Below, in pieces: positions 13,418-21,634 of a DNA stretch of 29,955 nucleotides. Source of the stretch: CAYLWN01 sp964387625 (GTDB lineage Bacteria; Patescibacteriota; Microgenomatia; UBA10105); the NCBI GenBank assembly GCA_964387625.1, contig CAYLWN010000012.1, positions 1 to 29,955 of the forward strand, written 5' to 3'. A model generated the notes under the pieces. That model saw nothing but the letters and a program-made list of their open reading frames with translations, ran no database searches and was not told the origin of the DNA. A program made the translations under genes and the position numbers. Within the stretch, counting starts at the first letter, position 1. Each line of letters opens with the position of its first letter.

Positions 13418-16400
13418 ATGTCAGATTTTACACACTTACACGTTCATAGCGAATTTTCCCTGCTTGATGGACTTTGCCGCATGGAAGATCTGATAGCTAA
13501 AGCAAAAGAGTTAAACATGGATTCTATTGCTCTGACTGATCACGGCACAATGTATGGTACTATTAAATTTTATCAACAAGCTAAGGCTGCCGGAATTAAA
13601 CCGATAATTGGAGTTGAAGCATATGTGGCAGCCAAATCCCGTTTTGATAAACAACCCTCAATTGACAGAGATCAATATCATTTAGTTCTATTGGCCAAAA
13701 ATGACATTGGATATAAAAATTTATTGAAACTGGTCAGCTTAGCTAATTTGGAAGGTTTTTATTATAAACCCAGAATAGATAAAGAAATATTACATAAACA
13801 CAGTGAGGGGTTAATTGCTTTATCAGCGTGTTTAGGAGGAGAAATTCCGTCACTGCTTTTGGAAAATCAAAATGATAAAGCAGAAAAAATTGCGAGAGAA
13901 TATTTAGAAATATTCGGTGAGGGTAATTTTTATTTAGAGCTTCAGATGCATCCTAATATCCAAGAACAAGATATGGTAAATGAAAAACTGGTAAAAATTT
14001 CGAGAAAAATCGGAATTCCAATGGTAGCCACCAATGACGTTCATTATATAAATCCGGATGATGCTGAAGCTCACGAAATACTTTTATGTGTACAGACGCA
14101 AAGAACAATTATTGAAAAAAATCGACCCATGTCAATGCTTAGCTCTCCGGATTTTTATTTAAGATCTCAGGATGAAATGAAAAATTTGTTTGCCAGATAC
14201 CCAGAAGCAATTGAAAATTCCAGAAAAATAGCAAATAGATGTAATTTAGAAATTACTTTAGGCAAATGGATATTACCCCGTTTTCCGGTGCCCGTTACAG
14301 AAACAGCCGAAACATATTTAAAAAAAGCTGCGTATGCTGGTGCTATAAAAAAATTCGGTGATTTAATTCCGGAAAAAGTTAATCAGCGATTGGAATATGA
14401 ATTATCTATTATTACAAAAAAGCGTTATTCTACATATTTTTTAATAGTGGCAGATTTTGTAAATTGGGCTAAACAAAATCAAATTTTTGTAGGTCCGGGA
14501 AGAGGTTCTGCTGCCGGATCTTTGGTGTCTTATGTGTTAGGTATCACAGGTATTGACCCGTTTTATTTTAATTTACCATTTGAAAGATTTTTAAATCCGG
14601 AAAGACCTAGTCCGCCTGACATTGATTTGGATTTTGCCGATGATAGACGTGATGAAGTGATTGCATATGTGACGCAAAAATACGGAGCTGATAAAGTAGC
14701 CCAAATAATCACTTTTGGAACAATGGAGGCCAGACAAGCTATAAGAGATACAGGCCGTGCATTGGGTATGCCATATGCACAACCTGACAGAATTGCGAAA
14801 TTGATTCCTATGGGTTTTCAGGGAAGTGCGATGACGATTGATAAGGCTTTGAAAATGTCAGCAGATTTAAACGTTGCCTACAATACTGAAGAGGAAACAA
14901 AAAAACTATTGGATTTGGCCCGTAAACTTGAAGGTGTATCCAGACATGCGTCAGTGCATGCAGCTGGAGTTGTGATTGCCGATAAGCCATTGGTGGAATA
15001 TACACCGCTGCAAAAAGAAGCCAGAGGTGAAAAAATAGTTACCCAATACGATATGTACACGGTCGGAGAAGACGGGATCGGACTTTTAAAAATGGATTTT
15101 TTGGGACTGAGAAATTTAACGATAATTGGAAAAACTCTGCAGCTCATCAAACAAATAAGGGGAGAAAATGTAAATATTTCAAAAATTCCTCTTGATGATG
15201 AGGAAACATTTAAATTGCTTTCCAAAGGAGAAACAACTGGAATTTTTCAACTAGAATCTGCTGGAATGAGACGTTATATCAAAGATCTTAAACCAACATC
15301 AGTTTTTGACTTAATGGCAATGGTGGCTTTATATCGTCCTGGTCCAATGGGCGTGATTCCTGAATTTATTGCCCGCAAACATGATGCATCAAAAATTACT
15401 TATCCGCATCCGTTGTTGGAAAAAGTTTTGGCCAATTCATATGGAATTATTGCTTATCAGGACGATGTGTTGTTAACTGCTATTACTTTAGCCGGATATT
15501 CTTGGGGAGAAGCGGATAAGTTAAGAAAAGCAGTTGGTAAAAAAATAATATCAGAAATGAAAAAGCAGGAAGAAAAATTTATCGCCGGCTGTAAAAAAAA
15601 TGGTGTTACGCAAGAAAAAGCTGCAGAAATCTTTCATTTGATAGAACCTTTTGCCGGATATGGATTTAACAAAGCTCATGCAGCATGTTATGCCATGATT
15701 GCATATTGGACTGCTTATCTTAAATCGCGTTATTCTGTTGAATTTATGACCGCAGTCTTAAGTGCTGAATCCCGAGCTACTTCTGGACCTATCAAAGAAG
15801 AAAAATTAAGCATGTTGGTTGAGGAATGTAAAAGAATGAAAATTCATTTATTGGGTCCAGATATTAACCGTTCACAAGTTGATTTTTTTATTGAAAAAGA
15901 TGCTAGACGCAATAATTGTATCCGTTTTGGCTTATCAGCCATAAAAAATGTCGGTAGCGCTGCAATTGACACAATTTTATCTTCACGCAGAAGAGACAGT
16001 AATTTTAGTTCTTTGGCTGATTTTTGTTCACGGGTAGATTTGTCCAAAGTAAATAAAAAAATTATGGAAAGTCTTATTAAAAGCGGCGCATTTGATGAAT
16101 TTGGAGGTAGGGCCGCACAAATGACAGCTTTAAGCCAAATTATGCTGGAGGCAAATAAACAAAGAAAAAATTCCGATTCCGGACAAATTGGTTTATTTGC
16201 TGAAAGTGCAAATATTGCCTTTACAGCTTTACCTAATGTGGAAGAATTTACAAAAACCGAAACCTTGCATTTTGAAAAAGAATTATTCGGATTTTATTTG
16301 ACAGAACATCCGTTAACGCCAATGTTTTCCAAAATTGCTCCCCGGGTAACTCATAATATTTCTGATTTAAATACAGATGATGTTGGTGCGGTTGTTTTAG

Positions 16401-16633
16401 TTGGTGGAGTTATCACACAGGTTAAAAAAATAGTTACCAAAACTTCAAATCAGGAAATGGCTTTTGCACGTGTATCTGATTTATCAGGTACAATAGAAGT
16501 AGTGGTATTTCCCAGAGTTTATGCTTTGGTTAAAAAAATTTTATTGTCAGATAGTGTGGTATTGGTAAAGGGAAAAATGGATGAAAAAGATGGACGTTTA
16601 ATGCTTTTGGCTAATGATATTTTTACTCCATAG
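13418..16633 (+). CDS. dnaE: DNA polymerase III alpha subunit
   Basis: 1071 residues, somewhat shorter than the E. coli subunit (1160). N-terminal PHP domain (THLHVHSEFSLLDG with H6, H8, H10; ALTDHGTMYG). Palm with PDIDLDFADDR (D401, D403) and KMDFLGLRNLTII (third Asp D560), and GPGRGSAAGSLVSY; fingers and little-finger region through YRPGPM, GIIAYQDDV and FNKAHAACYAMIAYWTAYLK. A helix-hairpin-helix (FGLSAIKNVGSAAI) follows, then QIGLF at about 923-927, which matches the internal beta-clamp motif position, and a C-terminal OB fold (VVLVGGVITQVKKIVTK). This is the replicative polymerase. It starts 22 nt after the GGDEF gene without a clear Shine-Dalgarno sequence. Confidence 0.97.
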   Translation: MSDFTHLHVHSEFSLLDGLCRMEDLIAKAKELNMDSIALTDHGTMYGTIKFYQQAKAAGIKPIIGVEAYVAAKSRFDKQPSIDRDQYHLVLLAKNDIGYKNLLKLVSLANLEGFYYKPRIDKEILHKHSEGLIALSACLGGEIPSLLLENQNDKAEKIAREYLEIFGEGNFYLELQMHPNIQEQDMVNEKLVKISRKIGIPMVATNDVHYINPDDAEAHEILLCVQTQRTIIEKNRPMSMLSSPDFYLRSQDEMKNLFARYPEAIENSRKIANRCNLEITLGKWILPRFPVPVTETAETYLKKAAYAGAIKKFGDLIPEKVNQRLEYELSIITKKRYSTYFLIVADFVNWAKQNQIFVGPGRGSAAGSLVSYVLGITGIDPFYFNLPFERFLNPERPSPPDIDLDFADDRRDEVIAYVTQKYGADKVAQIITFGTMEARQAIRDTGRALGMPYAQPDRIAKLIPMGFQGSAMTIDKALKMSADLNVAYNTEEETKKLLDLARKLEGVSRHASVHAAGVVIADKPLVEYTPLQKEARGEKIVTQYDMYTVGEDGIGLLKMDFLGLRNLTIIGKTLQLIKQIRGENVNISKIPLDDEETFKLLSKGETTGIFQLESAGMRRYIKDLKPTSVFDLMAMVALYRPGPMGVIPEFIARKHDASKITYPHPLLEKVLANSYGIIAYQDDVLLTAITLAGYSWGEADKLRKAVGKKIISEMKKQEEKFIAGCKKNGVTQEKAAEIFHLIEPFAGYGFNKAHAACYAMIAYWTAYLKSRYSVEFMTAVLSAESRATSGPIKEEKLSMLVEECKRMKIHLLGPDINRSQVDFFIEKDARRNNCIRFGLSAIKNVGSAAIDTILSSRRRDSNFSSLADFCSRVDLSKVNKKIMESLIKSGAFDEFGGRAAQMTALSQIMLEANKQRKNSDSGQIGLFAESANIAFTALPNVEEFTKTETLHFEKELFGFYLTEHPLTPMFSKIAPRVTHNISDLNTDDVGAVVLVGGVITQVKKIVTKTSNQEMAFARVSDLSGTIEVVVFPRVYALVKKILLSDSVVLVKGKMDEKDGRLMLLANDIFTP

Positions 16634-16672
16634 ACATATCTAATATGTATAAGAGTTTAAAATATTTTTTAG

Positions 16673-16678
16673 TATAAT
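16673..16678 (+). promoter_or_regulatory. Probable -10 box of the ATP synthase operon
   Basis: A perfect TATAAT in the 116-nt gap between dnaE and the first atp gene. No good -35 hexamer stands 16-18 bases upstream. Transcription would start near 16685 and give a leader of about 65 nt. Confidence 0.45.
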
Positions 16679-16683
16679 GTGAT

Positions 16684-16733
16684 TTCTTAGTTGATTTACA
16701 GGTAAAATTAATGATTTTATAATTGACTAAGAA
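16684..16733 (+). repeat. Inverted repeat in the atp operon leader
   Basis: TTCTTAGT (16684-16691) and ACTAAGAA (16726-16733) are perfect complements around a 34-nt AT-rich loop, just ahead of the atpI-like ATG. It could fold as the leader hairpin. Confidence 0.45.
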
Positions 16734-16749
16734 TTACAAATGTTTTAAA

Positions 16750-17049
16750 ATGAATCAGCCTGCGACAAAAAAAGTTCTAAATCTAGATAATGAAACGGGA
16801 TATCAGGTGGATGAAAAAGATAATATTGATATAAAAGAAAATAAGCCTGCACCAATGATTCAGGCTACGGAAATTGGGATGATGATAGCGCTTCCAATCA
16901 CATTGGGAACGCTTTTTGGTTTATGGTTGGATAATAAATTTTTAACACATCCTAAATTATTGTTGTCTGGATTATTGACTGGCGTATTTTTAAGTTTTAC
17001 AAATTTATATTTCATAGTTAAACAATTTAGTAAAAAAAGGGATAAATAA
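16750..17049 (+). CDS. AtpI/AtpZ-like ATP synthase accessory membrane protein
   Basis: 99 residues from the ATG at 16750; an upstream TTG at 16723 is in frame but lies in the leader hairpin. A soluble N-terminal 38 residues precede two transmembrane helices (about 42-62, GMMIALPITLGTLFGLWLDN, and 69-90, LLLSGLLTGVFLSFTNLYFI), the layout of AtpI/AtpZ proteins that help assemble the c-ring or carry Mg2+. The position as first gene of an atp operon supports this; sequence identity alone is weak. The stop codon shares one base with the atpB start. Confidence 0.75.
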   Translation: MNQPATKKVLNLDNETGYQVDEKDNIDIKENKPAPMIQATEIGMMIALPITLGTLFGLWLDNKFLTHPKLLLSGLLTGVFLSFTNLYFIVKQFSKKRDK

Positions 17050-17870
17050 TGGGTAATTTACATATATCGCTGGCGGCTGAAAAAATTTTTTCAATTTTTG
17101 GATTGCCGATAACTAATTCAATCTTAACTACGTGGTTGGTGATGTTAATATTAAGTTTATTTGCTTTTTTTGTCACCAGAAATATTACTTTGATTCCTTC
17201 TACAATTCAATCAATTGGAGAATTTATTATTGATTCATTGTACAAATTATTTGCAAGCGTCGTAGGTGAAGATAAAATCGGGGCTTTTTTTCCGTTATTA
17301 GCAACCATTTTTCTATTTATCATTATTTCTAATTGGATCGGACTTTTACCCGGAGTTGGATCAATTGTAGTTTACGAAAATTCTGAAGGAGAATCACATT
17401 CAAATATTGAAATACTTAAAACTTCTTATGCAAGTGAACCTGTGATTGATAAAACAACAACAACAAAAGTCAAAACCGTACCGCTTTTCAGAGGAGCTAC
17501 AGCTGATTTAAATACTACATTGGCAATTGCTTTGATTGCGATGACATCAATTCAATATTTCGGTTTGAAAACTTTGGGAATCTCCTATTTAAAGAAATTT
17601 TTTAATTTTACCAATCCGATTTATTTTTATGTAGGAATTTTGGAATTAATTTCCGAATTTTCAAAAATTATTTCATTTTCTTTCCGGTTATTCGGAAATA
17701 TTTTTGCCGGAGAAGTTTTACTGACGGTAATTGCATTCTTGATTCCGGTGATTGCACCATTACCTTTTTTGGGACTTGAATTATTTGTCGGATTTATCCA
17801 AGCAGTTGTGTTTGCTATGTTAACAGCAGTATTTTTGAAAATGGCAACAATTTCACATGAAGCGCATTAA
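17049..17870 (+). CDS. atpB: F0F1 ATP synthase subunit a
   Basis: 273 residues, polytopic. It carries the essential stator Arg in the penultimate helix (SFSFRLFGNIFAGE, R213) and the usual PLFRGATADLNTTLAIAL and GLELFVGFIQAVVFAMLTAVFL motifs. A polar loop of about 35 residues (YENSEGESHSN to TTTTKVKTV) between the second and third helices is longer than in E. coli but common in other bacteria. It forms the proton half-channels with the c-ring. It overlaps the stop codon of the previous gene by one base. Confidence 0.96.
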   Translation: MGNLHISLAAEKIFSIFGLPITNSILTTWLVMLILSLFAFFVTRNITLIPSTIQSIGEFIIDSLYKLFASVVGEDKIGAFFPLLATIFLFIIISNWIGLLPGVGSIVVYENSEGESHSNIEILKTSYASEPVIDKTTTTKVKTVPLFRGATADLNTTLAIALIAMTSIQYFGLKTLGISYLKKFFNFTNPIYFYVGILELISEFSKIISFSFRLFGNIFAGEVLLTVIAFLIPVIAPLPFLGLELFVGFIQAVVFAMLTAVFLKMATISHEAH

Positions 17871-17907
17871 GTTTTTTTTGAAAGATAGCAAAGATAAAAA
17901 GATATTA

Positions 17908-17945
17908 AGATATTGAGAAATTAAGATAATTATATCTCAGTATTT
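17908..17945 (+). repeat. Hairpin in the atpB-atpE spacer
   Basis: AGATATTGAGA and TCTCAGTATTT pair (with G-T) around an AT-rich loop. It lies just before the very strong atpE ribosome binding site and may stabilise the atpE message, since subunit c is needed in excess. Confidence 0.5.
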
Positions 17946-17973
17946 CATTTAAAGGGGGTGAATTTTTAAATTT

Positions 17974-18192
17974 ATGGATATGCAATTATTAGCCACAGGT
18001 TTAACAATTGCCATTGGAGGTTTAGCGCCAGCTATTGCAATTGGACTTATTGCATCTAAAGCAGTTGAGGCAATGGGAAGAAATCCTGAAGCATCATCTA
18101 CAATTCAAACAGCAATGGTTTTAGGTATGGCATTTGCTGAAGCTATTGCTATTTACGCATTGGTCGTAGCTTTGATTTTGAAATTTGCATAA
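17974..18192 (+). CDS. atpE: F0F1 ATP synthase subunit c
   Basis: 72 residues, two transmembrane helices joined by the polar loop GRNPEA (R36-N37-P38). The ion-carrying carboxylate is E56 (MAFAEAIAIYALVVALIL). The helix-1 site that carries Gln in Na+-type c subunits is Ala/Ile here and the residue after E56 is Ala rather than Ser, so proton coupling is more likely; this is inference from known Na+ motifs. Helix 1 has APAIAIG where many c subunits have a Gly-rich GPGIGIG. A strong GGGGGTGA Shine-Dalgarno lies about 12 bases ahead of the ATG. Confidence 0.96.
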   Translation: MDMQLLATGLTIAIGGLAPAIAIGLIASKAVEAMGRNPEASSTIQTAMVLGMAFAEAIAIYALVVALILKFA

Positions 18193-18200
18193 TTAGCAGC

Positions 18201-18230
18201 GATCCTCCTTCGCATAAAGCTACGGAGGAC
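18201..18230. repeat. Palindromic repeat between atpE and atpF
   Basis: GATCCTCC...GGAGGAC around TTCGCATAAAGCTACG. It is followed by direct repeats of the AACTTAT/ACTTATAA type up to the atpF start. Same general class as the other palindromic repeats. Confidence 0.65.
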
Positions 18231-18310
18231 AGGTAAGCAATAAGAGATAGGATATAAGCAATTAAAATAACTTAACTTATCACTTATAACTTATTACTTA
18301 TAACTAAAAT

Positions 18311-18811
18311 ATGGAAAAATTAGGAATTCAACTACCAATGTTATTAACACAGATTGTAAATTTTACAATCATGCTTTTGTTATTAACCAAGTTTTTATAT
18401 AAGCCGATTTTAAAGGCTTTAAAAGAGAGGAAAGAAAAAATTTCCCAAGGACTTATATATGCTGAAAAAATGCAGGCAGAAGAGGAAAAAATGCTTAAAA
18501 AGCATGAAGAAATTTTACAAAAAACACATCTTGAAGCAAAGAAAATAATTGATCAGGCAAAAAAAGATGCGACCAGCGTCAAATCAGAAATTTTGGCACA
18601 AGGAAAATTGGAAAATGAAGAAATGAAAGCCAAAATGGAAAATGATTTAAATAATAAACTTAATGAAATGTCTGAGGAAATGTCACAGAAAACTGTAAAA
18701 GTGGCAGCAGAAATGACTAAGAAACTTTTGGCTGACATTATTACTCCTGCACAACAACATCAGATGATTGAAAAAAATTTAAAAAACTTGGAAAACAGTC
18801 ATGAAAAATAA
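18311..18811 (+). CDS. atpF: F0F1 ATP synthase subunit b
   Basis: 166 residues. One N-terminal transmembrane helix (about 8-27, LLTQIVNFTIMLLLLTKFLY) ends in the conserved YKPILKALKERKEKI, then a long charged coiled coil (KMQAEEEKMLKKHEEIL, AKKIIDQAKKDATS, EEMKAKMENDLNNKL). This is the peripheral stalk linking subunit a to the F1 head. Its 3' end overlaps atpH by 11 bases. Confidence 0.95.
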   Translation: MEKLGIQLPMLLTQIVNFTIMLLLLTKFLYKPILKALKERKEKISQGLIYAEKMQAEEEKMLKKHEEILQKTHLEAKKIIDQAKKDATSVKSEILAQGKLENEEMKAKMENDLNNKLNEMSEEMSQKTVKVAAEMTKKLLADIITPAQQHQMIEKNLKNLENSHEK

Positions 18812-19151
18812 AAGTGTTGATAAGCATATTTTTCAAGAAGCGTTTGATTTGATGAATTCGGAACGAAACAGCGTTTTCTTGGATGAGCTTGAAAATAAAA
18901 TCAGTGAGGCAGTGTTAAAAACCAAGGGCATTGAGGAAGCATTGCTTTATAGTGCTGTTGAATTATCAAAAGACGAAAAAAACAAATTTGAAAAGACTAT
19001 TTTTCAGATACTCAAACATGAAGTTAAAGTGAACTACCGGATAGAGCCAAAATTATTAGGCGGTTTAAGAATTCATTTAGGAGACTGGAAAATTGATGGT
19101 ACTCTTATTTATCAATTAGAACGCTTGAAGCGTAGTTTAGGAGGAAATTAA
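18801..19151 (+). CDS. atpH: F0F1 ATP synthase subunit delta, short form
   Basis: 116 residues, against about 175-180 in most bacteria. The C-terminal half has the OSCP/delta signature (HEVKVNYRIEPKLLGGLRIHLGD, WKIDGTLIYQLERLKRSL). The N-terminal six-helix bundle, which normally binds alpha, is reduced to about 60 residues (FQEAFDLMNSERNSVFLDEL). No frameshift is visible and the start overlaps atpF, so the short form seems genuine rather than truncated by error. It joins the peripheral stalk to F1. Confidence 0.9.
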   Translation: MKNKSVDKHIFQEAFDLMNSERNSVFLDELENKISEAVLKTKGIEEALLYSAVELSKDEKNKFEKTIFQILKHEVKVNYRIEPKLLGGLRIHLGDWKIDGTLIYQLERLKRSLGGN

Positions 19152-19155
19152 AAAC

Positions 19156-20667
19156 ATGAAAACAGGCCAACAATTAGCAGATCAAATTTTACAAAAAATT
19201 GCTAAATTTCAACCAGTTTTAGAAGAAAAATTAACTGGAAAAATTATTGAAGTTTCTGATGGAGTTGCTAAAATTTCAGGACTTTATGGCGTTACTTACA
19301 TGGAGATGGTGGAATTTCCCCACGGAATCATGGGTGTAGCTATCAATTTGGAAGAAAATAGTGTTGGAGCGATAGTTTTAGGAGATTACCTGGTTTTAAA
19401 TGAAGGTGATGAAGTAAAAAATACCGGTAAACTTCTATCAGTACCGGTGGGTGAAAATTTGATTGGCAGAGTGTTAAATCCCTTGGGTGATCCGATTGAT
19501 GGAAAAGGTGAAATTGTAACTAACAAAAGATATCCTATTGAAAAAATTGCACCTGGTGTAACTTTAAGACGTCCGGTAAATACTTCTGTTGCAACGGGTA
19601 TAAAAGCCATTGATTCTCTTGTGCCAATTGGTAGAGGTCAGAGAGAATTAATCATTGGTGACAGAGGTACAGGAAAAACCCAAATTGCTCTAGATACAAT
19701 TATCAATCAACGTGAGGAAAAAATGATATGTATTTATGTAGCCATAGGACAAAAATCATCAAGAATTGCTCAAGTTGTAGCAGCGCTGGAAAAATATAAA
19801 GCTTTGGAACATACAATTACTGTTGTAGCAAGTGCATCTGATCCGGCCTCACTCCAATACATTGCTCCATATGCAGGATGTGCGATGGGTGAATATTTTA
19901 TGGATAAAGGCAAAGACGTGTTAGTTATTTATGATGATTTGACTAAACATGCTTGGGCATATAGACAAATATCTTTGATTTTACGTCGTCCTTCAGGCCG
20001 TGAAGCTTATCCTGGAGATGTGTTTTATTTACATTCAAGATTACTGGAAAGAGCATGTAGACTAAATGAAGAAAATGGCGGAGGTTCAATCACAGCCTTA
20101 CCGATCATTGAAACACAGGCTGGAGATTTGTCTGCTTATATTCCTACAAATGTTATTTCTATCACAGATGGACAAATATTTTTGGAAACTGATTTATTTA
20201 ATTCAGGTATGCGTCCGGCTATTTCAGTCGGTTTGTCAGTATCAAGAGTAGGAGGGTCAGCTCAAATAAAAGCCATGAAACAGGTGGCTGGAAAACTCAA
20301 ACTGGAATTAGCTCAATACCGGGAATTGGCAGCATTTGCTCAATTTGCATCAGATTTAGATCCTGTAACAAAAGCTCAAATCGATCGTGGATTTCGAATG
20401 ACCGAACTGTTAAAACAAGATATTTATGTGCCGATGCCGGTTGAAAAACAAGTCGCATTACTCTGGACAGGTTTAAATGGATTTTTGGATGATATTTCTA
20501 CGAATAAAATTTTTGAATTTGAAAAAAACTTCTTGGAATATTTAGACACATCAGGACGGAAACTTTTAAAAAGCATTAAAGAAGAGAAAAAATTATCAGA
20601 AAGTTTAGAAAAACAATTGAAAAAAATCACTGAAGATTTTAAGAAGTTGTTTAAAAATTGGAATTAA
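19156..20667 (+). CDS. atpA: F0F1 ATP synthase subunit alpha
   Basis: 503 residues, usual length. Beta-barrel N-terminus (GKIIEVSDGVAKISGL), nucleotide-binding core with P-loop GDRGTGKT at 168-175, VYVAIGQKSS, and the alpha signature region PGDVFYLHSRLLERA and ALPIIETQAGDLSAYIPTN; helical C-terminus. The alpha P-loop is normally GDRQTGKT; here Gln is Gly (position 171), a change next to the noncatalytic nucleotide site. AGGAGG lies nine bases upstream. The last codons (KKLFKNWN and stop) fall inside the two-hairpin repeat element (20641-20737). Confidence 0.97.
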   Translation: MKTGQQLADQILQKIAKFQPVLEEKLTGKIIEVSDGVAKISGLYGVTYMEMVEFPHGIMGVAINLEENSVGAIVLGDYLVLNEGDEVKNTGKLLSVPVGENLIGRVLNPLGDPIDGKGEIVTNKRYPIEKIAPGVTLRRPVNTSVATGIKAIDSLVPIGRGQRELIIGDRGTGKTQIALDTIINQREEKMICIYVAIGQKSSRIAQVVAALEKYKALEHTITVVASASDPASLQYIAPYAGCAMGEYFMDKGKDVLVIYDDLTKHAWAYRQISLILRRPSGREAYPGDVFYLHSRLLERACRLNEENGGGSITALPIIETQAGDLSAYIPTNVISITDGQIFLETDLFNSGMRPAISVGLSVSRVGGSAQIKAMKQVAGKLKLELAQYRELAAFAQFASDLDPVTKAQIDRGFRMTELLKQDIYVPMPVEKQVALLWTGLNGFLDDISTNKIFEFEKNFLEYLDTSGRKLLKSIKEEKKLSESLEKQLKKITEDFKKLFKNWN

Positions 20668-20737
20668 AAGGTAAAACAATTTCATAAGATTCTGTAATGA
20701 TCCTCCATAGGGTAGATCAAACAGACTCTAAAAAAAC
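20641..20737 (+). repeat. Two-hairpin dispersed element, copy 2, overlapping the atpA 3' end
   Basis: Hairpin I pairs AAGTTGTTT (20644-20652) with AAACAATTT (20674-20682) and contains the atpA stop codon in its loop. Hairpin II pairs AGATTCTGT (20687-20695) with ACAGACTCT (20721-20729), enclosing AATGATCC...GATCAA. It aligns along its full length with 1900-1993. In hairpin I one C-G pair of copy 1 is T-A here and a G-C pair is G-T, so pairing is kept while sequence changes. Confidence 0.75.
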
Positions 20738-20752
20738 ATTTAGTAAATAAAT

Positions 20753-21616
20753 ATGGCTAGTGAACGTTTAATCAAAAGAAGAATTAAGTCAGCGGGTAAT
20801 ATTGCAAAAATTACCAAAGCAATGCAAATGATGGCTGCATCAAAAATGAAAAAAGCTCAAAATTTAGCTTTATCAGGTAGACCATATGCACAAAAAATTG
20901 CTGAAATGGTGTCAACTTTCGTAGCAAAAATTGACGCAGATAAACATGCTTTATTGAAAATAAATGAAAAAGGGAAAACATTAATCGTATTAATTAGTAC
21001 AAATAAAGGGTTGTGCGGTGGATTTAATGCTAATTTAACCAGATCAATTGTGAAATGGTTCAAAGAAGAGGATCTGAAAAACTTTGTATTTGTGACTATG
21101 GGAAAAAGAGGTGAAAATTTTTTAGTTAGAAACCAAAGAACATTGATAGCAGATTTTTCAGATAATTTACCATATTCAAAACATATTGGATCAGTCACAA
21201 AATATATAGTCGATGGATATATAAAAGGAGAATTTAAGGAAGTTTATTTAGTTTATAATAATTTTATTTCTGCGTTACAGCAAGATCCAACTAATAAAAA
21301 AATATTACCGATGAGTGAATTTAATTTATCGGGTAATGAAGCAGACAAAACAAAACCCTTAGAATTTATTGTTGAGCCGAAAATTGAAACGATTTTAGAT
21401 TCATTGTTGATTAATTATTTAGAAAATCAAGTCCGAGATGCGATTATGGAATCAGCAGCATCAGAACATAGTGCGCGGATGATTGCCATGAAAAATGCAA
21501 CTGATAACGCATTGGAGCTGATGGATTTATTAACTCTAGAATATAATAAAGCCAGACAAGAAAAAATTACTTATGAAATTGCTGAAATTGTTACAGCACG
21601 CTTAGCAGTTGAATAA
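20753..21616 (+). CDS. atpG: F0F1 ATP synthase subunit gamma
   Basis: 287 residues, usual length. The N-terminal helix RLIKRRIKSAGNIAKITKAM, then MMAASKMKKAQ, the Rossmann-like middle (LIVLISTNKGLCGGFNANL), and the C-terminal helix MESAASEHSARMIAMKNATD with ALELMDLLTLEYNKARQ are all diagnostic. It is the rotating central shaft. No strong Shine-Dalgarno sequence; the start follows the repeat element after atpA. Confidence 0.96.
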   Translation: MASERLIKRRIKSAGNIAKITKAMQMMAASKMKKAQNLALSGRPYAQKIAEMVSTFVAKIDADKHALLKINEKGKTLIVLISTNKGLCGGFNANLTRSIVKWFKEEDLKNFVFVTMGKRGENFLVRNQRTLIADFSDNLPYSKHIGSVTKYIVDGYIKGEFKEVYLVYNNFISALQQDPTNKKILPMSEFNLSGNEADKTKPLEFIVEPKIETILDSLLINYLENQVRDAIMESAASEHSARMIAMKNATDNALELMDLLTLEYNKARQEKITYEIAEIVTARLAVE

Positions 21617-21634
21617 ATATTTGAAAGGAAAATT

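Noticed and set aside
16723..16749. TTG start for the atpI-like gene
   Set aside because: It lies in the leader inverted repeat, while the ATG at 16750 gives a normal-length protein.
17974..18192. Sodium-dependent ATP synthase
   Set aside because: Subunit c lacks the Gln and Ser ligands of known Na+-binding c subunits, so proton coupling is the simpler reading.
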